Shown: one piece after another, positions 51,940-60,892 of the stretch
Position numbering within the stretch: the first letter of the stretch is position 1
Layout of the letters: every line of letters starts with the position of its first letter
Origin: CAZMNY01 sp964635375
Lineage (GTDB): Bacteria > Planctomycetota > Planctomycetia > Pirellulales > Pirellulaceae
NCBI GenBank assembly: GCA_964635375.1
Contig: CAZWOU010000011.1
Span: 7,014-71,013 of the forward strand
DNA: 64,000 nt
Reading direction: 5' to 3'
Program-made: the position numbers and the translations under genes
Notes under the pieces: generated by a model
What the model was told of the DNA's origin: nothing
The model's database searches: none
Seen by the model: the letters and a program-made list of their open reading frames with translations, nothing else

Positions 51940-54900
51940 CTATTTGCTCACATCAACACGGTCCAGCGAACGCAGCAGTTCGATCCGGTCGAACAACGCC
52001 TCACCGCCCATCGCTGTGGGGGCAATGCCGGTGAGCGTGAAGTTGCCGAAATCCTTCCACAGATCACGAGTAATGACCGTCCACTCCGTCGGTGGGCGCT
52101 CTGAGACTCGCGTCGCTTTCCAGTTCGTGGAGTTCTTCCCGCTGTAATAGCGACGGAGCGGCGTGCCGGGAGCTGGCCACCCGCCGTCCGCCGCCAGCTC
52201 GATCATGACGCCGGCGCCGCCTCGGGTCTTCCACGCCAGGCGGATGTAGCGGAACTCGTCGGCAGCGGGGTTCTCACGGATGCGAAATTCCCAACCGGGG
52301 ATTTGCGGTGAGTAGCGTTGCGGCGGCGTCACGCGCAGGGCTGCCGCGCCGGTGAATTTGTCGCGGGGCTCAAGCGTGGCCGTGCCTGAGCCTTCGTTGA
52401 GCGCAGCGACGAACGATTGGTCATCCTCGAACAGTGTCAGGCTTGGCGGAGGAGCCGGCCCCAGTGTCTTCCGCAGATAGGCGATCAAGTCAGCCGCATC
52501 CTGAGGCGAGACGTCCTCTTCTAGATTGTCTGGCATGATCGACTGGTCCGACGCCTTCATCGCTTCGATGTCCTTGCGCAGAATCGTCTGCTCGACAGCT
52601 TGCGGAGCGTCACTCGCAACGCCCTGATCAGCGGCGTTCCGCAATGTCACGCTCGTCGCAGTTTCGGACGCCAAGACGCCGGTGAAGACTCGGCCCGCGA
52701 CATCCGCCACGACGTAGGTGCGGTAGCCCGCGGTGATCTTGGCGCCGGGCTGAAGCATGTCGAGCAGAAAAGACTCGTCGGCTCGGTTCTGGGCGGCGGA
52801 CAAATCGGGTCCCACTTGAGCGCCCTGGTTCTTGAGCCGATGACATTTTGCGCAGACCTTCTCGAATACAGCTTCACCTCGCGTGGCGTCACGAGCGCCC
52901 GCCAACGCCGCGCGATAACGTTCGACCAACTCACGGCTTTTCTGCGGAACTTGTTTGTCCAATACCGCTCTTGCGCGTTTGCGAATCTGGGGATCGGAGT
53001 GTTCGAGTAACTGAACGCGGCGGAGTGTATCGAGGCTTTGCGGCGAAACCGTGCCCCGCTCGATCGCCCCTAGAAGTCCTGGCAAGCGATTCGTACGGCT
53101 GAAGATCGCGTCAATAACGGTCACTTGAACGCGCGGTGTGAAAGCGGGCCAATTGGCCAGCAAGACCGCAGCAACCGCCGGATCGTCGGTGGACGCGAGC
53201 GATTTGATGGCGGTCACTTGAACTTCCAATGGCTGGCGGGGATCGAGCAACGCTGCGACCGTCTTGGCCAGAATCTCGTAGGGCGCGCTGGCCAACATCT
53301 TGATGGCGGCTTGGCGCGTTTCTAGAGGTTGGTGTTCGTCGAGCGATTGCTTCGCTGCATCGGCAAAGGCTGCTTGCATCAAAGGCGATTTGGACAGCTT
53401 CACCAAGCCGGCCACGCGCAGCGCCAGCAAACGAACGTCGCCCGATGGAGCGCGGAGCAGTCGGAGCAATGCCTGCCTTCCATCCTCAGAGGCGAGGGTC
53501 TGCGATTGTCCGCGTTGGAGTCCTTCAAGCAGGCCGGTCAAACAGGCGATCTGCGCCCGGGCGCGATCGTTGTTCTCGTTCCTGGCGATGGTGACAAGCA
53601 GGCTGCCGATCTCTTTGTCCTGGCGACGGGCGCCGGTTATCGAAGCGAGGCCGCTGAGCAGATTTCTTCCCTCTCCAGCGTCGCCGGGCTCACGGAGAAT
53701 TGCGGCAAGCAGCTCGTGGGACGTCTGCCCGACGGAGCTCAAGATCCCGGCTCGCATCCACCCGTCGGCTCCATCGCGAGCCGCCAACCGCCCCAGCGTC
53801 TGACTTGCGCGACGATCGCGGCTCTCACCGAGAGTCAATGCCAGTTGCAAACGCACTCTCACATGGGGATCGCCTGACATCGACAACACGTCGTCCAGCA
53901 AGTGCGCTTCCTTGTCTAACCACCGCTCGGACAACCGCAGTGCATGTGTGCGAACCGCGAAATGGCGGTCGGCCAGCGCCCGTTTGATGACGTTCGCATC
54001 GAGCGCCTTCAAGCCATCGAGCGCGTAGAGAGCATGTAGCCGGGCTTGCGGCGTCGCACCGGTGATGACGGTCTCGGCCAAGTTGTCCGCGGCGGTCTTG
54101 TCATTGCCTTCGACGATCAATCGCTGGGCTGTTTGCCGCCACCAACCGTTTGGGTGCGACAAGTGGTGAACCAGTTGCTCAGTGGCGGCGTTGGCAAGGT
54201 CCGGCTTAGGCTCAGCGGATGCCGCGCCCTTTCGGACAATTCGCCAAATACGTCCCCGGTCCCGGCCTTCGATCAGGCCGTATTGCTGCTGCAAATAGCG
54301 GGGAATGGCCGAGTAGTCTTCGATGATCTCGCGATACATGTCGACGACGTAGATTGCGCCGCTTGGTCCCAACACGAGATTCGTCGGTCGAAACCACTGG
54401 TCGGTTGAGGTGAGAAATTCCGACTTTTCTTCACTTGGCGCTCGGCGCGCTCTGAACCTCAGCCCGTCGCGCTCGATCAGGCAGCGGTGGATCATGTTCT
54501 GTGATGGATCGCAACAGAACAGGTTGCCGTGGTAGGCATCGGGCAATGTGTCGGCGCGGTACATCAGCTGCCCGCACGCGGCCGTGAAGTATCCGTTAGG
54601 CGATGATTCCGCCTGGCCGTACCGGTCCGTGTAATACTTGGCCCACTCTCCCTTCTGGCTCCGTTCCAGGCGCCACGGATGCGGCCGGCTGGCAGGATAT
54701 ACGCGAATGTCATAGTCCATCGCGTTGGCAACCGCACTGGGTGACGGCACGTAGGGGTTCCGCGCCAGATAGCGGTGAGACAACGGGATCGGGTACAAGG
54801 CCGGCGATCGCGTCGTGGTGAGAAAACGTTCGCCCCAGTCGTTCATCGTCTGGCCGAAGGTGGCCGTGCGCCCGGTGACTGGCTCGATCGCCGTACCGTC

Positions 54901-55647
54901 CGGCTTGAAACGAAAATCGGTGGCGCCAATCGCGACCGGAGCCTTCAACCTCGGCCCAGTGATCTGGCCCCCCGCGTTTCCACCGGAGACATAGATCCAA
55001 TTGTGCAGACTCCAGCGAGGATTGTTGATTGAGCGCTCCATCGTTGTGAGGCCAAAGCCGGTGAACAACGTCTCGCGCACTTCTGCTTTGCCGTCACCAT
55101 CGCGATCTGCGAGAAAGATGATGTCCGGACTGCAGACCACAACCACGCCGTCGCGAACCGGCGCCAGTCCATGACATGGCGGGAGACGATCGGCCCAGAC
55201 ATCCGCTCGATCCATGCGACCGTCACCGTCCGTGTCCGTCAGTACTTTGACGGTGCCGTAGGTCTCTTCTTCAGCGGACTTCTTCGCTTCCGCGCTGGCC
55301 GGAATGCGTCGAACCACATTATCCAATACGCCTGTCTTGTTGAGTTCCTGGACATCCAGGTGACCCTCGAGGTTGTAGCCGTGCATTTCGCAGACGAAGA
55401 GGCGCCCGCTCTGGTCAAAGGCGACGGCAGACGGATCTGCGACCAACGGTTCGCTGGCCACCAATTCGATGCGCAGGTCATCCGGCAAGCGGAAGTGTTT
55501 GACGCTTTGCTCGGGCGGCAGAGGCTTCGGCGCGTCGGTCCGGCGTTGGATTTCATCCGCATCCACCGCAGTGCGACAAGCCAAACAGCACAAGCCGATC
55601 AGCGTGATCGCCAGCAGCAGCTCTCGAGTCTTGTTTGTCATCGTCAT
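51940..55647 (-). CDS. PVC-type beta-propeller/HEAT/cytochrome c fusion with C-terminal beta domain
   Basis: This 1235-residue secreted protein has a signal peptide (LLLAITLIGLCCLAC). The N-terminal PVC dehydrogenase-like propeller (TIGR02604 type) contains LVADPSAVAFDQSGRLFVCE, DTDGDGRMDRADVWADRLPP and GAIYVVDMYREIIEDYS. A long HEAT-repeat region follows from about residue 480. The PVC heme domain (TIGR02603 type) has EKVCAKCHRLKNQGAQVGPD (CxxCH at 932-936) and ends at DLIAYLRKTLG. About 165 further residues form a beta-sandwich-like domain (AALRVTPPQRYSP, FTLTGIAPTAMGG). It is encoded against the direction of its cluster neighbours. Role inferred as extracellular sugar oxidation or electron transfer; unproven. 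Confidence 0.9.
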   Translation of the reverse strand: MTMTNKTRELLLAITLIGLCCLACRTAVDADEIQRRTDAPKPLPPEQSVKHFRLPDDLRIELVASEPLVADPSAVAFDQSGRLFVCEMHGYNLEGHLDVQELNKTGVLDNVVRRIPASAEAKKSAEEETYGTVKVLTDTDGDGRMDRADVWADRLPPCHGLAPVRDGVVVVCSPDIIFLADRDGDGKAEVRETLFTGFGLTTMERSINNPRWSLHNWIYVSGGNAGGQITGPRLKAPVAIGATDFRFKPDGTAIEPVTGRTATFGQTMNDWGERFLTTTRSPALYPIPLSHRYLARNPYVPSPSAVANAMDYDIRVYPASRPHPWRLERSQKGEWAKYYTDRYGQAESSPNGYFTAACGQLMYRADTLPDAYHGNLFCCDPSQNMIHRCLIERDGLRFRARRAPSEEKSEFLTSTDQWFRPTNLVLGPSGAIYVVDMYREIIEDYSAIPRYLQQQYGLIEGRDRGRIWRIVRKGAASAEPKPDLANAATEQLVHHLSHPNGWWRQTAQRLIVEGNDKTAADNLAETVITGATPQARLHALYALDGLKALDANVIKRALADRHFAVRTHALRLSERWLDKEAHLLDDVLSMSGDPHVRVRLQLALTLGESRDRRASQTLGRLAARDGADGWMRAGILSSVGQTSHELLAAILREPGDAGEGRNLLSGLASITGARRQDKEIGSLLVTIARNENNDRARAQIACLTGLLEGLQRGQSQTLASEDGRQALLRLLRAPSGDVRLLALRVAGLVKLSKSPLMQAAFADAAKQSLDEHQPLETRQAAIKMLASAPYEILAKTVAALLDPRQPLEVQVTAIKSLASTDDPAVAAVLLANWPAFTPRVQVTVIDAIFSRTNRLPGLLGAIERGTVSPQSLDTLRRVQLLEHSDPQIRKRARAVLDKQVPQKSRELVERYRAALAGARDATRGEAVFEKVCAKCHRLKNQGAQVGPDLSAAQNRADESFLLDMLQPGAKITAGYRTYVVADVAGRVFTGVLASETATSVTLRNAADQGVASDAPQAVEQTILRKDIEAMKASDQSIMPDNLEEDVSPQDAADLIAYLRKTLGPAPPPSLTLFEDDQSFVAALNEGSGTATLEPRDKFTGAAALRVTPPQRYSPQIPGWEFRIRENPAADEFRYIRLAWKTRGGAGVMIELAADGGWPAPGTPLRRYYSGKNSTNWKATRVSERPPTEWTVITRDLWKDFGNFTLTGIAPTAMGGEALFDRIELLRSLDRVDVSK

Positions 55648-55894
55648 GGCTCCAAGAACCGTTTCAGATGCCGAAATCCCCTTTTGGATGTTCCAAAACG
55701 GCTCCCGGCCTTGAGGATTCGCCTATCCTAACATGCGCGGGAGAGAAAACGGGCGACGATTCGCGGGTATGATGCACGCGTCAGGAATGGCGGCACGCAG
55801 CTGACTTGGACTGTCCGCATACGCCGAGCGAAGGTAGGCCGCCCAGACGGGACTGGAGCGAAGTACCGAAGGACCAACGACTCGAGAGGAGTCC

Positions 55895-57706
55895 ATGATG
55901 AATCGAAGGCTGCATCACTTTTTGGCCTGGACGACCCTGTTTTGCGCTTGCCACCTGGCGCGACCAGTCGCGGCGGCCGACGAGTCGTTGAGTGTCGAGG
56001 TGGAGCGCAACGTCTCCGTGCCGATGCGCGACGGCGTTGTGCTGCGGGCCAATGTGTTTCGCCCAGACCGCGGCGGCCCGTACCCCGTTCTTGTGATGCG
56101 TACGCCGTATGGTAAGCGCAACGGGGGTCTCGATCGATACGTAAAGGCCGGTTACATCGTGGTGTCGCAAGATGCGCGGGGGCGTTATGACTCGGATGGG
56201 GAATGGGAATCATTCCTGCGCTTTGAGACGCACGATGCCGAGGATGGCTACGCTACCGTCGAATGGGCGGCGAAGCTGCCAAACTCTAACGGCAAGGTGG
56301 GAACTTTTGGCGCGTCGTACAACGCGTTTTTGCAATGGCGACTGGCGGCAGCGCGGCCCCCCTCACTGGTAGCGATGGCGGCTTTCAGCATTCCAGCCCG
56401 CTACACCGATCTCGAGGGACCAGGAACCATCCGGCCCGGTCGCCGAATGCATTGGTGGGTCACCAGCATGTCGCCCAACATGAGACGCAGAAACGGGCGA
56501 GCGGGAACCGACACCAAGACCGCGATGCGCAAACTCTGGAACGCGGGCGAGTCAAAAAAGTGGCTTCTGTTTCTCCCCTGGCTCAAACTTCCCCAAGAGG
56601 CCTGCGAAGACGAAACAGAGGCGGTTCGGTTCTGGCTGAAGAACCCACAGACCGACCCTTGGAAGCTGCAGGAAGACGCCAAGAAGATCGAGGTTCCCAA
56701 TCTCAACCTGATCGGCTGGTGCGATCATTGCAACGGCAACATGTTGCTGGACCGCACAATCATGACTGAGTCGGCAACCGCTACTGCGCGCACAGGTTCG
56801 CGAACGTTCATCGGTCCATGGGCCCATTCCAAACGGCGGCGTTATGGCAACATCGACTTCGGCCCGGCCGCCCAGCTCGACACGGTCGGACTGGAAATTC
56901 GCTGGTTCGATTTCTGGTTGAAGAAGAAACAAAATGGGATCGACAAATCGGCTCCCGTGCGAATCTTTGTGATGGGCGAGAATCGGTGGCGCGACGAACA
57001 ACAGTGGCCACTCAAGAGAGCCCTGGAGAAAACCTTCTATCTCACCAGCGATGGCCACGCCAATACGCCTGCCGGCGATGGTAGGCTCGCTGCCAAGAAG
57101 GCCGAGAGCGGTGGGCTGGATCAATTCACCTACGACCCGACCGACCCGGTTCCCTCGCTGCACGGCCCGGCCTTAGCACAGATCCCGACCGATCAGCGGC
57201 CGTTGGCGAAGCGCAAGGATATCCTGGTCTATCAAACGGAGCCGCTTGAGGAGCGACTGGAAGTCACTGGAAACCCGGTCGTTGAACTCCATGCCGCGTC
57301 CTCGGCGCCAGATACGGATTTCTTTGCTCGTTTGATCGATGTGGCGCCGGACGGCATCGAGCGGGACGTGTCGCTGGGTATGGTTCGAGCCCGATATCGC
57401 AACGGTTTGGGCAAGCCGAAACTGATCACCCCAGGCGAGGTCGTTAAATACACGATCCACATGAACCCCACCTCAAACGCATTTCTGCCGGGTCATCGCA
57501 TCCGTCTGGACATCACCAGCAGCGACTTCCCCAACTATGACCGCAATCACAACACGGCCGCCGACCAAAACGCTGACGCAACTCTGAAGACGGCCGACCA
57601 GACAGTACATCACGGCAACACGTTTGCGACCAGAATCATCCTGCCGTGGATCGCGAACGAGAACCCGTCGCCAAAAGCACGCGAGGAGGAGCAGAACAGT
57701 GATTGA
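55895..57706 (+). CDS. Secreted CocE/NonD family hydrolase (X-Pro dipeptidyl peptidase-like)
   Basis: The 603-residue protein starts at ATG 55895, with GAGAGGAG upstream, and has a signal peptide (HHFLAWTTLFCACHLARPVAA). The CocE pattern is clear: VPMRDGVVLRANVFRPD, RTPYGKRNGG, GYIVVSQDARGRYDSDGEW, nucleophile Ser141 in GKVGTFGASYNAF (GxSY), then TFIGPWAHSKRR with the catalytic His. A C-terminal jelly-roll domain contains LEVTGNPVVELHAASSAPD and LPGHRIRLDITSSDFPNYDRN. Family members cleave acyl esters, amides or X-Pro peptides. The sulfatase start codon overlaps its end by eight bases, so they are translationally coupled. Confidence 0.92.
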   Translation: MMNRRLHHFLAWTTLFCACHLARPVAAADESLSVEVERNVSVPMRDGVVLRANVFRPDRGGPYPVLVMRTPYGKRNGGLDRYVKAGYIVVSQDARGRYDSDGEWESFLRFETHDAEDGYATVEWAAKLPNSNGKVGTFGASYNAFLQWRLAAARPPSLVAMAAFSIPARYTDLEGPGTIRPGRRMHWWVTSMSPNMRRRNGRAGTDTKTAMRKLWNAGESKKWLLFLPWLKLPQEACEDETEAVRFWLKNPQTDPWKLQEDAKKIEVPNLNLIGWCDHCNGNMLLDRTIMTESATATARTGSRTFIGPWAHSKRRRYGNIDFGPAAQLDTVGLEIRWFDFWLKKKQNGIDKSAPVRIFVMGENRWRDEQQWPLKRALEKTFYLTSDGHANTPAGDGRLAAKKAESGGLDQFTYDPTDPVPSLHGPALAQIPTDQRPLAKRKDILVYQTEPLEERLEVTGNPVVELHAASSAPDTDFFARLIDVAPDGIERDVSLGMVRARYRNGLGKPKLITPGEVVKYTIHMNPTSNAFLPGHRIRLDITSSDFPNYDRNHNTAADQNADATLKTADQTVHHGNTFATRIILPWIANENPSPKAREEEQNSD

Positions 57707-59231
57707 GTACGCCAACATGTTTCCAATAAGTTGCCTCGCCTCATTACTCCTTGTGCTCGCCGCACCAGCGGAAAGCCCGGCCGCCAATGGTCGCATGAAT
57801 GTTCTATTCATCGCGGCGGACGACTTGCGGCCGGAATTCCATTGCTACGGCAAGTTGCACATCAAGAGCCCGCACATCGACGCCCTGGCCAGCCGAGGCA
57901 TGGTCTTCGAGCGAGCCTACTGTCAAGCGGCCGTCTGCCGCGCGAGCCGAGCTTCCCTGCTCACAGGCCTCCGGCCCGACAGCACCGAGATCTGGTCGAA
58001 TGGCTCGCGCCACAAGCACTTTCGCGATCACCTTCGCGGCATCGTCACGCTTCCGCAACAGTTTATGAATCAGGGCTACCACGTGCAGGCCTTCGGCAAG
58101 ATCTATCACGGTGCGTTCGCCGTGCGCAACAAGTGGAACGATCCCGCCTCCTGGTCGGTCCCCGCCTGGCTGCCTGAGCCGCGTTATTACTACACGGAGG
58201 AAGGAGTACGAGTTGCTCGCGAAGTCTTCGCGCGGAAGACGAAAGCAACGGGCGACAAAATCGACGATTGGGTGAACCACTTTGTTCTTGGTCTATCCCA
58301 CGAAGCTCCTGACGTCGCCGATGACGTTCTTCAGGATGGACAGATTGCTGCGCGCGGTATCCAGGCGCTTCGCGAAATCAAAGACGAGCCCTTCTTTCTG
58401 GCCCTTGGCTTCCTCAAACCGCACCTTCCCTTCATCGCTCCGAAGAAATACTGGGACATGTACCCAGCGAACGAAGTCCCAGTTGCCTCGAACCGCCAGC
58501 CACCCAAGGATGCCTCGCGTTTCTCCTCGACCAGCTGGGGGCATCCTCGCACATACACCGACTTCCCTAACAAGGGCGAACCTTCGCCGCAGCTCGTCGT
58601 CGAACTGACCCGCGGTTACGCTGCTTGCGTCAGCTACGTCGACGCCCAGGTGGGACGGGTCCTCGATGAACTTGACCGCCTCGGTCTCCGCGAAAACACG
58701 ATCGTCATCCTCTGGGGCGACCACGGCTGGCACATCGGCGAGAATCACATCTGGGGCAAGGCGACGAACTTTGAGCTTTCCACGCGCGCTCCCCTCATCG
58801 TCAGCGACCCACGCATGAAAGCCCCGGGCGGCAAAACGAAAGCGCTCGTCGAGTTCGTCGATATCTACCCAACGCTCTGCCAACTCGCGAGCCTCCCCTT
58901 GCCCGACCACCTGGAAGGAACGAGCTTTGCTCCGCTGCTTAACGACTCCCAGCGCCCTTGGAAGACCGCAGCCTTCAGCCAATACCCCAGCAGATCCCAC
59001 ATGGGCCGGTCGATTCGAACAGACCGCTACCGTATGACGCGATGGACGCAGACGAACGATCCGAAAAGACTTGGCGGGCTGGAGCTTTATGATCTCGATT
59101 CCGATCCGCAGGAAAACACCAACATCGCCGGGTCGCCCAAAAACGCAAACCTGGTGAGACAATTGACGGCCCAGCTGGACGCCGGCTGGCGCGCGGCTCT
59201 GCCGAAAAACGAAAATCGCAAGGCTCCATAG
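57699..59231 (+). CDS. Sulfatase (iduronate-2-sulfatase-like) with CxAxR active site
   Basis: The 510-residue product starts at GTG 57699, eight bases after GAGGAGGA, inside the end of the CocE gene. A signal peptide ends near residue 33. Metal-binding ADD (VLFIAADDLRPE) and the active-site Cys80 lie in AVCRASRASLLTG, which is matured to formylglycine. The motif is CxAxR rather than the common CxPxR. LWGDHGWHIGENHIWGK provides Asp, His and Lys. Layout (YCQAAVCRASR, GLRPDSTEIW) matches the iduronate-2-sulfatase-like group in planctomycetes. It probably removes sulfate from a glycan outside the cytoplasm. No maturase gene is in the window. Confidence 0.93.
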   Translation: MIEYANMFPISCLASLLLVLAAPAESPAANGRMNVLFIAADDLRPEFHCYGKLHIKSPHIDALASRGMVFERAYCQAAVCRASRASLLTGLRPDSTEIWSNGSRHKHFRDHLRGIVTLPQQFMNQGYHVQAFGKIYHGAFAVRNKWNDPASWSVPAWLPEPRYYYTEEGVRVAREVFARKTKATGDKIDDWVNHFVLGLSHEAPDVADDVLQDGQIAARGIQALREIKDEPFFLALGFLKPHLPFIAPKKYWDMYPANEVPVASNRQPPKDASRFSSTSWGHPRTYTDFPNKGEPSPQLVVELTRGYAACVSYVDAQVGRVLDELDRLGLRENTIVILWGDHGWHIGENHIWGKATNFELSTRAPLIVSDPRMKAPGGKTKALVEFVDIYPTLCQLASLPLPDHLEGTSFAPLLNDSQRPWKTAAFSQYPSRSHMGRSIRTDRYRMTRWTQTNDPKRLGGLELYDLDSDPQENTNIAGSPKNANLVRQLTAQLDAGWRAALPKNENRKAP

Positions 59232-59313
59232 ATACTCTTCGAATTCGTCTTCAAGGTGAGGGTCCGACGGCGGAAGTCGAGACGCGCCGAGTCAGCAATA
59301 AGGAGCAACTCTG

Positions 59314-60825
59314 ATGGTCTTATGCCGATGGAACTCTTGGCTGAGCGCGCTGGCTGTGCTCGCTCTCCTAACCAGCGGGGTGATCGCCGCCAACGCTGAA
59401 ACGGCAGCAAAGCGATACAACGTTCTGTTTATTGCCGTGGACGACCTGCGACCCGAGCTTGGCGTCTATGGAAGCAAAGCGCTGTCGCCAAATATCGATC
59501 GGCTGGCGACTGCGGGGACGGTCTTTGAGAACGCCTACTGCCAGGTCGCGTTGTGCATGCCTTCGCGCGCGTCGCTGCTCAGCGGGCTGCGGCCGGACAC
59601 AATCCGAATGTACGCGTTTGACCGTGATTTTCGAGAATCGAAGCCGAACGCCGTGACGCTTCCGGAGCATTTCAAGAATCACGGATATCAGACGCTGGCT
59701 TTTGGCAAGATCTTTCACAAGGACGACAGACGTTCTTGGAGCGAGCCGCGTTGGCGATCGAAGAAGCCGGAGTATCACACGGAACATGGTAAGAGCATCT
59801 TGGAAGCTATCCGCACCGACTATCGACGCCTCACCTTCACCTGGCAACTGGGAGACGGCTTCAGTAAATCAAAACGAATGGGCGGGCTGTCCTGGGAGGC
59901 GCCAAACGTTGCCGACAACGCGCTTCGCGAAGGCGACATGACCGACGAGGTTATTCAGACGCTGCAGCGAGTGAAGGACAAGCCCTTTTTTCTCGCCGTC
60001 GGCTACCACAAACCGCACTTGCCATTTATCGCGCCCAAGAAATATTTCGACCGTTACGATCCCGACCAAATCAAACTCGCAACGAATCCTCTCCCGCCAA
60101 AGGACTCGCCCGCATTCGCCGTCTACAACTGGAACGACATGCGCCATTACTACGGCATTCCGAAGATCGGCCCCATGCCTCGGGACAAGGCGCGCGAGCT
60201 GAAGCACGCTTACTATGCCTGCGTCAGTTACGTCGATGCGCAGGTTGGCCGCTTGTTGGAGGAATTGGATCGATTGCAGTTGCGCCAAGAGACAGTCATC
60301 GTTCTTTGGGGCGACCACGGTTGGCAACTCGGTGAACACGGAATGTGGGACAAGCATTCCAATTTTGAAACGTCCACCCATTCGCCGCTGATCATCAGCA
60401 CGCCCAACCAAGAGCCGGCACGCACCAATGCGCTCGTTGAGTTTGTTGACATCTACCCGTCGCTCAGCGAACTCTGCAGCCTGCCGCAACCGAAAGACCT
60501 GGAGGGCGCGAGTTTTGCGCCTCTGATCGAAGACCCACAACGCCCGTGGAAGTCGGCCGCCTTCAGCCAATACCAGCGGGTGATTCCCGGCCACGGCAAG
60601 GGCATGGGGTACTCGATGCGGACCAAGCACCATCGCTTCACCGAGTGGCGAGGCGCGCGTGGTGAATTGGTGGCGACGGAACTGTACGACCACCGCAAAG
60701 ATCCGCAGGAAAATGTGAATGTCGCCGCCAACCCGGAAAACGACAAATTGGTGCAACAACTTCACACAAAACTCGACGCCGGTTGGCGCGCCGCCGCGCC
60801 CAAGACTCGGCGTCCTAGCGAATGA
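59314..60825 (+). CDS. Sulfatase (iduronate-2-sulfatase-like) with CxPxR active site
   Basis: The 503-residue paralogue of the preceding gene starts at ATG 59314, after AAGGAG. It has a signal peptide (SALAVLALLTSGVIAANAE). The metal motif is VLFIAVDDLRPELGVYG and the formylglycine site is Cys81 in ALCMPSRASLLSG (CxPxR). LWGDHGWQLGEHGMWDK completes the metal and sulfate ligands. The rest aligns by eye along its full length with the 57699 protein (KPHLPFIAPKKY, SYVDAQVGRLLEELDRL, LYDHRKDPQENVNVA). It likely shares a polymer substrate with a different sulfate position. It lies 82 bases after the first sulfatase on the same strand. Confidence 0.94.
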   Translation: MVLCRWNSWLSALAVLALLTSGVIAANAETAAKRYNVLFIAVDDLRPELGVYGSKALSPNIDRLATAGTVFENAYCQVALCMPSRASLLSGLRPDTIRMYAFDRDFRESKPNAVTLPEHFKNHGYQTLAFGKIFHKDDRRSWSEPRWRSKKPEYHTEHGKSILEAIRTDYRRLTFTWQLGDGFSKSKRMGGLSWEAPNVADNALREGDMTDEVIQTLQRVKDKPFFLAVGYHKPHLPFIAPKKYFDRYDPDQIKLATNPLPPKDSPAFAVYNWNDMRHYYGIPKIGPMPRDKARELKHAYYACVSYVDAQVGRLLEELDRLQLRQETVIVLWGDHGWQLGEHGMWDKHSNFETSTHSPLIISTPNQEPARTNALVEFVDIYPSLSELCSLPQPKDLEGASFAPLIEDPQRPWKSAAFSQYQRVIPGHGKGMGYSMRTKHHRFTEWRGARGELVATELYDHRKDPQENVNVAANPENDKLVQQLHTKLDAGWRAAAPKTRRPSE

Positions 60826-60892
60826 TCTGCCACTTGCGCCAAATGCACGCAAAGGATCGACCAATCATTCATCAGCCAAAGGGAGTGACGCG

